64,000 nucleotides of DNA from Paenibacillus mendelii (lineage in GTDB: Bacteria; Bacillota; Bacilli; Paenibacillales; Paenibacillaceae): NCBI RefSeq assembly GCF_024498075.1, contig NZ_JANHOF010000005.1, positions 62,001-126,000 on the forward strand. Direction: 5' to 3'. A program made the position numbers and the translations under genes. The notes beneath the pieces are model-generated. The model was given only the letters and a program-made list of their open reading frames with translations. It did not search any database and was not told where the DNA came from. Positions within the stretch are counted from its first letter, which is position 1, and each line of letters starts with the position of its first letter. Positions 34,586-42,984 of this stretch are shown here, piece by piece.

Positions 34586-35455
34586 CTACCGACTGGAAAA
34601 ATATTGAATGACAAAGTCGCGAAATTTGCGTGCGGCCAAGGAGAAGTATCGCTTCTCTGACCAAATAAGCTGATAGTTACGCTGACAGACCGGATATTCA
34701 ATAGGCAGAAGCGTAAGATCGGAGTTCTCTCCGCCCTTACATCCGAATAGAGCAACACCGAGCCCGGTGCGGACCAGACTGACAACAGCGGCTGGTTCGT
34801 CTACCCGGCAGACGAATTTCGGCGATATTCCGGCCTCCCGGAAAAACATATCGTTCATTCTTTGAAAAACAAACCCTTCTTTGTACCCGATAAACGGTTC
34901 GTCGGCTGCGTCACTCAGGCGAATAGATTGGCGGTTGGCTAAGCGATGCTTCGGGTGAACCGCCAAATATAAATCTTCCTTCAGTACGGTCGCATACGCA
35001 ATTCCGGGATGATCAACCGGCATCGCCGTAAAGCCGATATCGACCGCTCCAGTTTCGATGAGTTGCGCAATTTCTGCCGTCGAGGCTTGCGTAATTTGCA
35101 TATTGACATGGGGATGAAGAGTCAGGAATTTACCCAATGGCTCTGACAAGCGAGTTAATGTCGATGTCGCCAAATGAATGCTCCCTTGCTCCAGCCCCGC
35201 TAACTCGAGCACTTCCTTCTTCGCTTCATCCAGTAATCCCAGCGCAGCTTCCACTTTGTTCAAAAACGCTCTGCCGAACGAATTTAATCGAATCCGCCCG
35301 CCATGGCGGTCAAACAGCGACACGCCTACATGCTCCTCTAACCGAGCGATTGTCTTGCTGAGCGCAGGCTGCGCGATCCGCAGCTCTTGGGCTGCCCGTG
35401 TCATATGTTCCAATTTGGCGACCGTCCGAAAGTACTGCAGTTGCAGCAGTTCCAT
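34586..35455 (-). CDS. LysR family transcriptional regulator
   Basis: 289 residues from ATG 35455, seven bases after GGAGG. The N-terminal winged helix reads QYFRTVAKLEHMTRAAQEL and QPALSKTIARLEEHVG; the substrate-binding half contains DIGFTAMPVDHPGI and RTGLGVALFG. Divergent from the quinone-oxidoreductase gene, which it probably controls. A short palindrome of the LysR type lies between them. Confidence 0.9.
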   Translation of the reverse strand: MELLQLQYFRTVAKLEHMTRAAQELRIAQPALSKTIARLEEHVGVSLFDRHGGRIRLNSFGRAFLNKVEAALGLLDEAKKEVLELAGLEQGSIHLATSTLTRLSEPLGKFLTLHPHVNMQITQASTAEIAQLIETGAVDIGFTAMPVDHPGIAYATVLKEDLYLAVHPKHRLANRQSIRLSDAADEPFIGYKEGFVFQRMNDMFFREAGISPKFVCRVDEPAAVVSLVRTGLGVALFGCKGGENSDLTLLPIEYPVCQRNYQLIWSEKRYFSLAARKFRDFVIQYFSSR

Positions 35456-35521
35456 CCTTTTTCCTCCCATCGTCATATACCACAGTATATGATCTTTATA
35501 ATCAAATATATATTTTTATTT

Positions 35522-35534
35522 ATTGCAAATCAAT
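35522..35534. promoter_or_regulatory. LysR-type box in the divergent gap
   Basis: ATTG-CAAAT-CAAT, a short palindrome containing T-N11-A, in the AT-rich gap between the LysR gene and the oxidoreductase. Position fits; binding is inferred. Confidence 0.45.
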
Positions 35535-35580
35535 TATAGAATGGCTTTAAACGAACAAACAAGAAGGAGAGGGATGGACG

Positions 35581-36495
35581 ATGAAGGCAGCTGCATTTGA
35601 GTCAATTGGCGGTCCGGAGGTCATGAAGGTGATGGAGTTTCCTGATCCGCAAGCCGGTCCTGGTCAAGTGAGGGTTAGAGTTAAGGCGGCAGGCGTACAG
35701 CATTACGATTGCGGAATACGCAGAGGCTGGTCGCCTGCAGGTGTCACGATTAACTTGCCGCAAATTCCGGGTAACGAATTTGCTGGAATCGTGGATCAGG
35801 TCGGGGATGGGGTATCCGGCTTTACATTGGGCAGTGAAGTTCTCGGATTCGCGATGCTAAACTGCTATGCCGAATATGTGGTGGTTAGCACAAGCCAGAT
35901 CGTGAGCAAGCCGGCGGCGATGTCCTGGGCTGAGGCAGGAGGGTTGACTGGCAACGGCCAGGGCGCTTATATCGCGTTGAAGGCAATTGGCGTTGGTGAA
36001 GGGGATACGGTCGTGATCCATGGAGCAGCCGGTTCTCTGGGTGCTTTCGCTGTACAGCTGGCCAAGGAATGGGGGGCCAAGACTGTGATCGGCACAGCCA
36101 GCGAGAGCAACCACGACTATCTTAGCTCGCTTGGCGCCATACCGGTTACGTATGGAGAAGGGCTGGTCGAACGGGTGCAAGCGATCGCTCCGGGAGGGAT
36201 TGACGCCGCATTCGATACAGCCGGTGCTGAGGGTGTCCGCGCATCGGTGGAATTGGTGAAGGACAAGAACCGCATCTGCACATTCGTAGCCTATGAATTG
36301 AATGAGGAACTTGGCCTTCGCACCGTTCGCGGCGAACGCTCCGCTGCCCGTCTTGCCGAGCTGGTAGAGCTGCATACGAAGGGGAGACTGCGCATTCATA
36401 TCCGGGAGATGTTCCCGCTCGATCAGGTTGAAGCTGCCCACCGGTTGATCGAGACGCGGCACGGCCGCGGTAAGATCGTCCTAACGTTCGACTAA
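35581..36495 (+). CDS. Zinc-independent NADPH:quinone oxidoreductase (MDR superfamily)
   Basis: 304 residues of the quinone-reductase branch of the medium-chain dehydrogenases. GroES-like N-terminus with IPGNEFAGIVDQVGDGVSGF, then a Rossmann motif VIHGAAGSLGAFAVQLAKEWGA (A-x-x-G-x-x-G form), and the C-terminal PLDQVEAAHRLIETRHGRGKIVL. No zinc ligands. Reduces quinones or enals with NADPH. An FMN reductase follows 30 bp later, probably in the same operon under LysR control. Confidence 0.9.
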   Translation: MKAAAFESIGGPEVMKVMEFPDPQAGPGQVRVRVKAAGVQHYDCGIRRGWSPAGVTINLPQIPGNEFAGIVDQVGDGVSGFTLGSEVLGFAMLNCYAEYVVVSTSQIVSKPAAMSWAEAGGLTGNGQGAYIALKAIGVGEGDTVVIHGAAGSLGAFAVQLAKEWGAKTVIGTASESNHDYLSSLGAIPVTYGEGLVERVQAIAPGGIDAAFDTAGAEGVRASVELVKDKNRICTFVAYELNEELGLRTVRGERSAARLAELVELHTKGRLRIHIREMFPLDQVEAAHRLIETRHGRGKIVLTFD

Positions 36496-36525
36496 TCACG
36501 ATTCATCATAAGGGAGAGAAACGCA

Positions 36526-37089
36526 ATGAAAATACAAATTATTATTGGAAGCGTCCGGGAAGGCCGAAGAGGCAAATCCATTGGGGAATGGGCCTTTCAT
36601 ACAGCAGCTGCCAGAGGAGATGTCCAAGTCGAGCTGATCGACTTGAAGGAATGGGATTTACCGATGTATGATCTCGCTAAACCGCCCATACTGGGCCAGT
36701 ATGAAGATCCTCTGCAGCAGCGCTGGGCAGACAAGATCAAGGAAGCGGATGGTTACTTGTTCATTAGCCCCGAATATAATCACAGCTTTACCTCCGCCCT
36801 CAAGAATGCCCTCGATTATTTATACGAGGAATGGGGACGCAAGCCGGCAAGCTTTATTGGCTATGGACCGACAGGCGGCATTCGTGGAATTGAGCAGCTG
36901 CGGCTCGTACTGATCGAATTGAAAATGGCAGCACTGGGAAGTGCGCTTCATCTGACGAAGGTGCACGAGAAAATCGTAAATAATCGGTTTATAGCCAGCG
37001 ATCATGATACCTCAAGCTTGAATCATGCGTTGGATGATTTACTTTGGTGGAGCAGAGCATTGAGCGAGGCTAAGAAAAACCAGGACTAA
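36526..37089 (+). CDS. NADPH-dependent FMN reductase family protein
   Basis: 187 residues of the flavodoxin-like FMN reductase family. Phosphate-binding loop GSVREGRRGKSIGEW at the N-terminus; the flavin motif SPEYNHSFTSALKNALDYLYEEW is very clear. Reduces FMN, quinones or azo compounds. ATG 36526 has GGGAGAG upstream. It shares the transcript with the quinone oxidoreductase, which supports a joint redox-stress role. Confidence 0.92.
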   Translation: MKIQIIIGSVREGRRGKSIGEWAFHTAAARGDVQVELIDLKEWDLPMYDLAKPPILGQYEDPLQQRWADKIKEADGYLFISPEYNHSFTSALKNALDYLYEEWGRKPASFIGYGPTGGIRGIEQLRLVLIELKMAALGSALHLTKVHEKIVNNRFIASDHDTSSLNHALDDLLWWSRALSEAKKNQD

Positions 37090-37181
37090 GCGGTGAGCAG
37101 CGCTTCACTTGCTTTCTACAGGGTGAATAAGTTTATATTAAAGTGACTAGTAAACTCGTTATGGAGGAGGTGAGAAGCTGC

Positions 37182-37991
37182 ATGCGAACCTATCTTCCTG
37201 TTCAACCGCCTGTCCTGCAGCACGAATTAACGGCGTCTAATTATCGTTACCGGGAGTTTCTGCCAAGTGAGTGTCTGGAAGCATATGTAGCATGCTATTG
37301 GACCGTAGATTACTGTGCATCGAATGAAAGTCAATTACACCGAATCCTGCCGGATGGATGCGTCGACATTATTGTGGATCGAAGAGCAGCCTCTCATTCC
37401 AACGGAGCCTTCGCGGTTGGGCTGATGACTCAATATGAAGCCATCGCTCTATCTGAAGATCAATCCTTGTTCGGCATTCGATTGTATTCGGACACTGCAT
37501 GCCATTTCATTAGAAGTCCCGTCTCCGAGCTGAATGGACATCGCGTATGGCTTGAAGATCTATGGGGACATGAAGCTCTGCATCTATTCGAAGGCATCAA
37601 TTCGAGCATTGCGGTTTCCGGCATGATCGAGAAGGTTGAGGAGAAACTATTGCAATTCCTTCAATTGGATGGTTCACCCAAGGATAGCTTGCTTCAAGTA
37701 AGTATGCAGTACATGTATGCAAGTCAAGGAATGATTGGCATTCGCTCATTGGCAGATACGCTTGGTTACAGTGAAAGGAGCATAAGAAGAACGTTCCAAA
37801 GGGAGCTCGGCGTCAGCCCGAAGGAGCTTACGGATATCATTCGATTTCAAAGTCTGCTGCAGGAGATGCATATGAGCGCTCCGTCCCGCTTCACTGATAT
37901 TGCCCTGCGATATGGCTATTACGATCAGCCGCACTTTAATCACCATTTTAAACACTATTACGGATTGACTCCCAATCAAGTGTTTAAATAA
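37182..37991 (+). CDS. AraC family regulator with DUF6597-type N-terminus
   Basis: 269 residues from ATG 37182, after AGGAGGTGA at 11 bases. The N-terminal part (YREFLPSECLEAYVACYWTVDY, HRILPDGCVDIIVD) is the DUF6597-type sensor. The C-terminal helix-turn-helix pair is IRSLADTLGYSERSIRRTF and FTDIALRYGYYDQPHFNHHF. It is followed 93 bp later by a VOC protein, a frequent pairing in Bacilli in which the regulator controls a glyoxalase-like gene. Confidence 0.88.
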   Translation: MRTYLPVQPPVLQHELTASNYRYREFLPSECLEAYVACYWTVDYCASNESQLHRILPDGCVDIIVDRRAASHSNGAFAVGLMTQYEAIALSEDQSLFGIRLYSDTACHFIRSPVSELNGHRVWLEDLWGHEALHLFEGINSSIAVSGMIEKVEEKLLQFLQLDGSPKDSLLQVSMQYMYASQGMIGIRSLADTLGYSERSIRRTFQRELGVSPKELTDIIRFQSLLQEMHMSAPSRFTDIALRYGYYDQPHFNHHFKHYYGLTPNQVFK

Positions 37992-38084
37992 CTTGTCCGG
38001 TTTTTACAATTCATACAGACTCCGATTAGGTGAAAATAGAGTAGTGAGCGAACCAACAAGAGAATTCAAGGAGGAGGAGTACAG

Positions 38085-38507
38085 ATGAAGCCGCGGATAT
38101 CCGTACTTACACTGGGAGTAGATGATTTAGAGAGAGCGTTGAAGTTCTATCGAGACGGATTGGGCCTGCCCACACAAGGAATAGTCGGACAAGAATTTGA
38201 GCATGGAGCCGTTGCCTTCTTTGATTTGCAAGCGGGGGTTAAGCTAGCCATCTGGAAGCGTGTGGATCTTGCCCATGAGACTAAAGTTTCCCTGTCCACA
38301 CCAAGCTCTACTGAGTTTACGATTGGTCATAACGTCGGCAGTAAAGAAGAAGTGGATCAAATCATGGAGCTTGCCCGTAAGGCTGGGGCTGTCATAACGG
38401 ATCCGGCGCATGATGCTTTCTGGGGCGGATACTCGGGTCATTTTCAAGATCCCGATGGTCATCTGTGGGAAGTTGTATGGAATCCGGCGTGGGAGCTCGA
38501 GGATTAA
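38085..38507 (+). CDS. VOC family protein (glyoxalase/bleomycin-resistance fold)
   Basis: 140 residues with two beta-alpha-beta-beta-beta halves. Opening PRISVLTLGVDDLERALKFYRDGLG and closing GYSGHFQDPDGHLWEVVWNP carry the metal-binding acid region of the family. AAGGAGGAGGAG gives a very strong ribosome site. Substrate unknown; it could be a glyoxalase-like detoxifying enzyme or a binding protein for a toxic compound. It may be controlled by the AraC regulator upstream. Confidence 0.88.
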   Translation: MKPRISVLTLGVDDLERALKFYRDGLGLPTQGIVGQEFEHGAVAFFDLQAGVKLAIWKRVDLAHETKVSLSTPSSTEFTIGHNVGSKEEVDQIMELARKAGAVITDPAHDAFWGGYSGHFQDPDGHLWEVVWNPAWELED

Positions 38508-38525
38508 CATAGGGGGACAATAAAT

Positions 38526-38559
38526 CGCTTCCGTGTTCAATGCGGATGGCACGGAAGCG
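38526..38559. terminator. Bidirectional stem-loop between VOC and kinase genes
   Basis: Perfect 10-bp stem CGCTTCCGTG/CACGGAAGCG with a 14-base loop that contains the minus-strand kinase stop codon. Confidence 0.7.
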
Positions 38560-39595
38560 AGATTGACAGTGTCGTTCCCTCGCCTAATTGACTGCGGACA
38601 GAGATTGTTCCCTGATGCAGCTCCACAATCTTATGCACGATGGACAGTCCTAGGCCGCTGCCTCCGGCAGTTCGGGTGCGGGACTTATCGGCCTTGAAGA
38701 AACGTTCGAAGATGCGGCTCTGATCCTCCGCAGACATGCCAATACCGGAATCCGCTATGTGAACGACGGCTCTGTCATCCTGCTGCTCCAGAGTGACGCT
38801 TATTGTTCCGCCTTCAGGTGTGAATTTGACTGCGTTATGAATCAGGTTGACCCATACTTGACTTAACAGGTTTTTATCGGCTTTGACAGAAAGCTCCGCT
38901 AAGGATACACGGATCTCCAAGTTTTTGTCCAGCCACTGCGGTTCGAATGTTAGAATTTGCAGCTGCAGCTGCTTATCCAACCGGTATTCCTCCGGATGAA
39001 ACGGATGATGTTCCGAGTTGAGCGATGAGAGACGGAGCAAATCATCGCTAAGCCTCGATAACCGGACGCTCTCGGCTTCGATGATTGCCAGATACTGCAG
39101 CTGATCCTCCCGGGGAAGCTCCTCGTACAACATGGCGCGGGCAAATCCGCTGATGGAGGTAAGCGGGGACTGGATTTCATGGGAAACATTCGAGATAAAT
39201 TCTTGACGCATCTCTTCCATGGCCTTCAGGTTCACCGCCATATCGTTAATGCTGTAGGCCAGTTGACCGAGCGGGGAGTCGTTTCTTCCCTCAAATGTAT
39301 TCAAATTAATTTGGAAATCCCCTTTGGAAATTCTTTTGAGCGCATGGGTTAATTCATAAAAGAATGCCATCTGCTTCTTTCGCACGAATGGCGAAATAAT
39401 AGATATGAATACGCCGAAGAAGATAAAACCCAAGATGGAAATAGACAGCTGGCGAAGTAACATACTCGAATGCCATCCCCATCGCTGAAAGCTCCAATCC
39501 GTGACGAAATAAGCTGAGATCCAGCATAAGGAGAGCATCAATAGAATGAAGATTGATTTTAACAATACATCCCCGATTATGCGCAAACGCTTCAT
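38537..39595 (-). CDS. HAMP-containing sensor histidine kinase
   Basis: 352 residues with two membrane helices near 10-30 and 44-66 joined by a very short loop, so it resembles intramembrane-sensing kinases. HAMP follows, then H-box FISNVSHEIQSPLTSISGF, N-box INLIHNAVKFTPEGG, G1 IADSGIGMS and G2 GGSGLGLSI. Translationally coupled to the response regulator (ATGA overlap). No neighbouring gene shows clearly what it controls; the nearest upstream genes are a TetR regulator and an ABC-2 exporter. Confidence 0.92.
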   Translation of the reverse strand: MKRLRIIGDVLLKSIFILLMLSLCWISAYFVTDWSFQRWGWHSSMLLRQLSISILGFIFFGVFISIISPFVRKKQMAFFYELTHALKRISKGDFQINLNTFEGRNDSPLGQLAYSINDMAVNLKAMEEMRQEFISNVSHEIQSPLTSISGFARAMLYEELPREDQLQYLAIIEAESVRLSRLSDDLLRLSSLNSEHHPFHPEEYRLDKQLQLQILTFEPQWLDKNLEIRVSLAELSVKADKNLLSQVWVNLIHNAVKFTPEGGTISVTLEQQDDRAVVHIADSGIGMSAEDQSRIFERFFKADKSRTRTAGGSGLGLSIVHKIVELHQGTISVRSQLGEGTTLSISLPCHPH

Positions 39596-40266
39596 GACTG
39601 CACCTCGAGCCGATACCCCAACCCCCGAATCGTGCTGATCCGAAAGGTATGCCGGTCTTCGGGGAATCGTTCGCGGAGCCGGTTAATGTGCACATCGACC
39701 GTTCGTTCATTGCCTTCGTAATTATACCCCCAGATCGCCTCGATAAGCTGATCGCGAGTGAATGTCTTGAAGGGATAGCTGGCCAGCTTGAACAGCAGCT
39801 CAAATTCTTTGAGCGGCAGCGTCAGCACCTCATTGCCGATTTTACATTCATAATGACGCTGGTTTAACGACAACTCCCCGATCTGCAGCGTTTGAGCGGC
39901 GACGATTCGATATCGTTTAAGCAAGGATTTGACCCGTGCAATCAGCTCGGGCGGATCAAACGGCTTCACGAGATAGTCGTCTGTCCCCAGCTCGAACCCC
40001 TTGACCTTCTGCGCGGATTCCCCTTTGGCTGTCAGCATGAGAATGGGCAGATCATAATGCTCGCGAAGCTGGCGGCATAGCTCCCAGCCGTCCATTCCCG
40101 GCATCATGATATCGAGAATAACGAGATCCGCATTCGCCGTTTCAAGTACGCGCAGTGCGTCAAGACCATCCACGGCCTCGATAACACGGAAGCCTTCCCG
40201 GTTCAGAAAATGCCCAACAAGCTTCCGTATATTGGGATCGTCATCGACGACCAAGATTTGTGCCAT
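39592..40266 (-). CDS. OmpR/PhoB family response regulator
   Basis: 224 residues: receiver with D8-D9, phospho-acceptor Asp52 in VILDIMMPGMDG, Lys in LVKPFDPPEL; C-terminal winged helix LTLPLKEFELLFKLASYP, VDVHINRLRERF, TIRGLGYRLE. First gene of the operon with the kinase. Tandem 10-bp repeats with 11-bp spacing lie upstream and overlap the place where a -35 box would be, which is a good candidate own-promoter binding site. Confidence 0.93.
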   Translation of the reverse strand: MAQILVVDDDPNIRKLVGHFLNREGFRVIEAVDGLDALRVLETANADLVILDIMMPGMDGWELCRQLREHYDLPILMLTAKGESAQKVKGFELGTDDYLVKPFDPPELIARVKSLLKRYRIVAAQTLQIGELSLNQRHYECKIGNEVLTLPLKEFELLFKLASYPFKTFTRDQLIEAIWGYNYEGNERTVDVHINRLRERFPEDRHTFRISTIRGLGYRLEVQS

Positions 40267-40394
40267 ATCCGCTCACGTCCTTTCGGTGTTTCTTATCTTA
40301 TTTTATCGGTTTCGTTCGGATCGCGTAAACAAATGCGTCCACAATGATGGAATTCAACTATAATCCATTGAGCATCTATCCCTTGTCTGTGCCT

Positions 40395-40431
40395 AGTATA
40401 ATACGCGTTTATAAACCGAATATAAACGGAA
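40395..40431 (-). promoter_or_regulatory. Activated promoter of the response regulator with tandem repeats
   Basis: ATAAACCGAA (40411-40420) and ATAAACGGAA (40422-40431) are 9/10 identical and start 11 bp apart, one helical turn, as for OmpR/PhoB-type sites. On the minus strand they lie just before TATACT (40395-40400), and the -35 position has no consensus, as in activator-dependent promoters. An inverted repeat CGTTTATA-N7-TATAAACG overlaps. Confidence 0.65.
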
Positions 40432-40479
40432 TCTATCTGCTGAGCATAACAATCGTATAAATATTAATGAACAGCATCA

Positions 40480-40512
40480 AAGGCAGCCCAAATGAGCTGC
40501 CTTTTTATTTTT
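40480..40512. terminator. Terminator at the end of the TetR gene
   Basis: AAGGCAGC/GCTGCCTT stem with A- and T-rich flanks on both strands; it can stop transcription of the minus-strand TetR gene ending at 40523. Confidence 0.75.
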
Positions 40513-40522
40513 TGCCCCTCTA

Positions 40523-41116
40523 TTAAGGCTTCCCGCTAATGCCGTAAAAGAACATGTGCACCATATCCTCCATGAATTTATCCAGATCCCCGCTTTGCGC
40601 AGCCATCTCCAGGAGCGCCTCATATTGATTCATAAACAGCTGGATGAAAGCGAGGACGCCCTCGACCGTCACGTTGTCCGCAATTTCGCCGCTCTTCTTC
40701 CCTTCCTCGATGATCCGAATCATTAAAGGAATTGATTTCTCCTTATATTGATCTTCAATATAACGGGACAGCTCATGATCTTCGATCAATAAATCCTTGA
40801 TAAGACGGGGAGGGAGCTCCTTATACGTTTCTTTCTCCAACAAGATAATGTGTTCAATCTTCTCCTTTAAGGAATGGTTTCCGTTCATATATTCTTCGAA
40901 ATCGCGAATAATCTTATCCACGTAGTGTATGAACACTTCCCGGAGCAGCGCTTCCTTGCTGCCAAAATAATTATAGATCGTCACCTGCGAAACATGAGCC
41001 GTCTTGGAAATATCGGAGATCCGAATCCGCTTGGGCTCCGAGGTCCGCAGCATGTCTAGCGTGGTTTTCATAATTTTCTCTTTGATCAGCTGTGCTCTCT
41101 TCTCAAAGCCATTCAT
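40523..41116 (-). CDS. TetR family transcriptional regulator
   Basis: 197 residues. N-terminal helix-turn-helix IRISDISKTAHVSQVTIYNYFGSKEALL; the ligand-binding half is helical and acidic. It is divergent from an ABC-2 exporter whose promoter region contains two palindromes. Such TetR-ABC pairs usually form an inducible drug or antimicrobial-peptide efflux unit. Confidence 0.9.
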   Translation of the reverse strand: MNGFEKRAQLIKEKIMKTTLDMLRTSEPKRIRISDISKTAHVSQVTIYNYFGSKEALLREVFIHYVDKIIRDFEEYMNGNHSLKEKIEHIILLEKETYKELPPRLIKDLLIEDHELSRYIEDQYKEKSIPLMIRIIEEGKKSGEIADNVTVEGVLAFIQLFMNQYEALLEMAAQSGDLDKFMEDMVHMFFYGISGKP

Positions 41117-41153
41117 CTTCGTTCACCCTAACTCTGCAGACTATTATGTAATT

Positions 41154-41252
41154 TATGAAATCATAATACAAATATATTTCATTAAATCGTTGACGGAGCG
41201 ATCATTCGAGCATATTATAGCATATATGAAATATATTTATAAAAATATTTCA
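41154..41252. promoter_or_regulatory. ABC exporter promoter with two palindromes
   Basis: Promoter TTGACG (41190-41195), 17-bp spacer, TATTAT (41213-41218). Palindromes lie on either side: TTATGA-A-TCATAA (41154-41166) and TGAAATAT-N10-ATATTTCA (41227-41252). The second would lie over the start of transcription. TetR binding is inferred. Confidence 0.65.
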
Positions 41253-41280
41253 TTTCTTCATTATTGGAGGTGGTGTCATC

Positions 41281-42168
41281 ATGATAGTCGTTGAACAATT
41301 GACGAAGACCTTTTCAAACGGGAAAGGAATTTTTGACGTATCGTTTTCGGTGAAGGAGGGTGAGGTTTATGGCTTCCTGGGACCGAACGGTGCGGGAAAG
41401 TCTACGACGATCAGGCATATCATGGGCTTCATGAAGCCGGGTAACGGATCTGTGAAGGTAAGAGGGCTGGATACCTGGAAAGAGCAGGGGAAGGTTCAAT
41501 CCTACATCGGCTACCTGCCAGGCGAAATCTCTTTTATTGAAGGAATGACAGGGAAGACGTTTCTGGATTTCATGGCGAACATGCAAGGGGTACAGGACCT
41601 GTCCAAACGCGCCCGTTTAATCGACCGTCTGCAGTTCGATGTTCATACGCCTATACGAAAGATGTCCAAGGGCATGAAGCAGAAGGTCGCGATCGTAGCC
41701 GCCTTCATGCATGATCCCGATGTGATTATTCTTGATGAACCGACGTCAGGCCTCGACCCGCTAATGCAGAAGGTGTTCATTGAAATTGTGCTGGAGGAGA
41801 AGGCGCGGGGAAAGACATTCCTGATGTCCTCGCACAGCTTTCCGGAAATCGAGAGGACCTGCGACAGAGCGGCCATCATTAAGGATGGCGTCATTATTGC
41901 CATCAAGGATATCCATGAGTTGCAGTCCATGCAGCGGAAGCTGTTCGAGGTCACCTTCGACAACCAAGCCGATGCGGCATCATTCCTGGATTCCGGGCTT
42001 CCCGTTGAATCGCATGAAGGAAGCCGGGTGAGAGTGGCCATCCAAGGCAATTACGATAAGTTTATACTGGAGACCGCCAAGTATAAGGTGCGCAATATCG
42101 ATATCTTCACGCAGAACCTGGAGGATATATTCATGAATTACTACGATCGGAAGGAGGAGATGTCATGA
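41281..42168 (+). CDS. ABC transporter ATP-binding protein (ABC-2 exporter)
   Basis: 295 residues. Walker A GPNGAGKST at residues 34-42; Walker B VIILDEPTSGLDP; the signature is MSKGMKQK instead of LSGGQ, common in this exporter branch; H-loop SSHSFPEIE. A C-terminal tail of about 80 residues is typical of drug-type ABC-2 ATPases. Strong TTGGAGG site before ATG. Overlaps the permease gene by 4 bases. Confidence 0.93.
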   Translation: MIVVEQLTKTFSNGKGIFDVSFSVKEGEVYGFLGPNGAGKSTTIRHIMGFMKPGNGSVKVRGLDTWKEQGKVQSYIGYLPGEISFIEGMTGKTFLDFMANMQGVQDLSKRARLIDRLQFDVHTPIRKMSKGMKQKVAIVAAFMHDPDVIILDEPTSGLDPLMQKVFIEIVLEEKARGKTFLMSSHSFPEIERTCDRAAIIKDGVIIAIKDIHELQSMQRKLFEVTFDNQADAASFLDSGLPVESHEGSRVRVAIQGNYDKFILETAKYKVRNIDIFTQNLEDIFMNYYDRKEEMS

Positions 42169-42971
42169 ATGCCACCTTATACAAACAGATGATGAAAGTG
42201 AATATGAAGGGCTTCATGAACTATGCATTCGGGTCGGCTTTCTATATTCTGCTCATGTTCTGGTTATATCCGGGGATCGCCAAAAACTCGGGAGCCATCG
42301 ACGAGCTGGTTCAATCCATGCCGCAGGGTGTAGGGAAAGCGTTCGGCTTCAATGGTTTCGGCAGTGCGGAAGCCTTCATCTCGGGCGAATATTACGGACT
42401 CATTCTGGTTCTTATCCTATCGATCCTATGTGTTCAAGTATCGACTCAGCTTATGGCCAGATTGGTGGATCAGGGCTCAATGGCATATTTATTGTCCACC
42501 AAGGCGACAAGAGGGAGAGTCGCCTTGACCCAAGCAGCCGTGCTGACGACCGGTTTATTCTTGATCCTGGCCATTACGACGATCGCGGGGTATGCGGGGA
42601 ACGCCTGGTTTCTTGGAGATGAGTATGCATTCGACACATCCACATTCATTCAGATGAATGCCGCGGCGTTCCTGCTCTTCTTCGCTGTTGGGGGCATCTC
42701 TTTCCTGGTATCCGCGCTTTCCAATGACGAGAAGAAGGCCCTTGGCATTTCCGGAGCGATTACATTCGGCTTCTTCAGCTTGGATCTGCTTGGCAAAATC
42801 AGCGAGAACATCAATTGGATGCGCAGCCTATCCATCTTTTCCTTATATCAACCGGGTGAAATCGTGAATGGCAAGGATATGCTTGCAAGCTCCATCATTC
42901 TCGCTGCCATCGGTATCATTACGTTCGCGCTAGCAATCGCACTATTTCGTAAACGCGACCTGCCTTTGTAG
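42165..42971 (+). CDS. ABC-2 type transporter permease
   Basis: 268 residues with six hydrophobic segments and the ABC-2 layout (long first loop, MARLVDQGSMAYLLSTKATRGRVALTQ between helices 2 and 3). ATG overlaps the ATPase gene stop. With the TetR regulator it forms a probable export unit. No substrate gene, such as a bacteriocin or immunity gene, is present. Confidence 0.9.
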   Translation: MNATLYKQMMKVNMKGFMNYAFGSAFYILLMFWLYPGIAKNSGAIDELVQSMPQGVGKAFGFNGFGSAEAFISGEYYGLILVLILSILCVQVSTQLMARLVDQGSMAYLLSTKATRGRVALTQAAVLTTGLFLILAITTIAGYAGNAWFLGDEYAFDTSTFIQMNAAAFLLFFAVGGISFLVSALSNDEKKALGISGAITFGFFSLDLLGKISENINWMRSLSIFSLYQPGEIVNGKDMLASSIILAAIGIITFALAIALFRKRDLPL

Positions 42972-42984
42972 TATCGGTGTGCGG

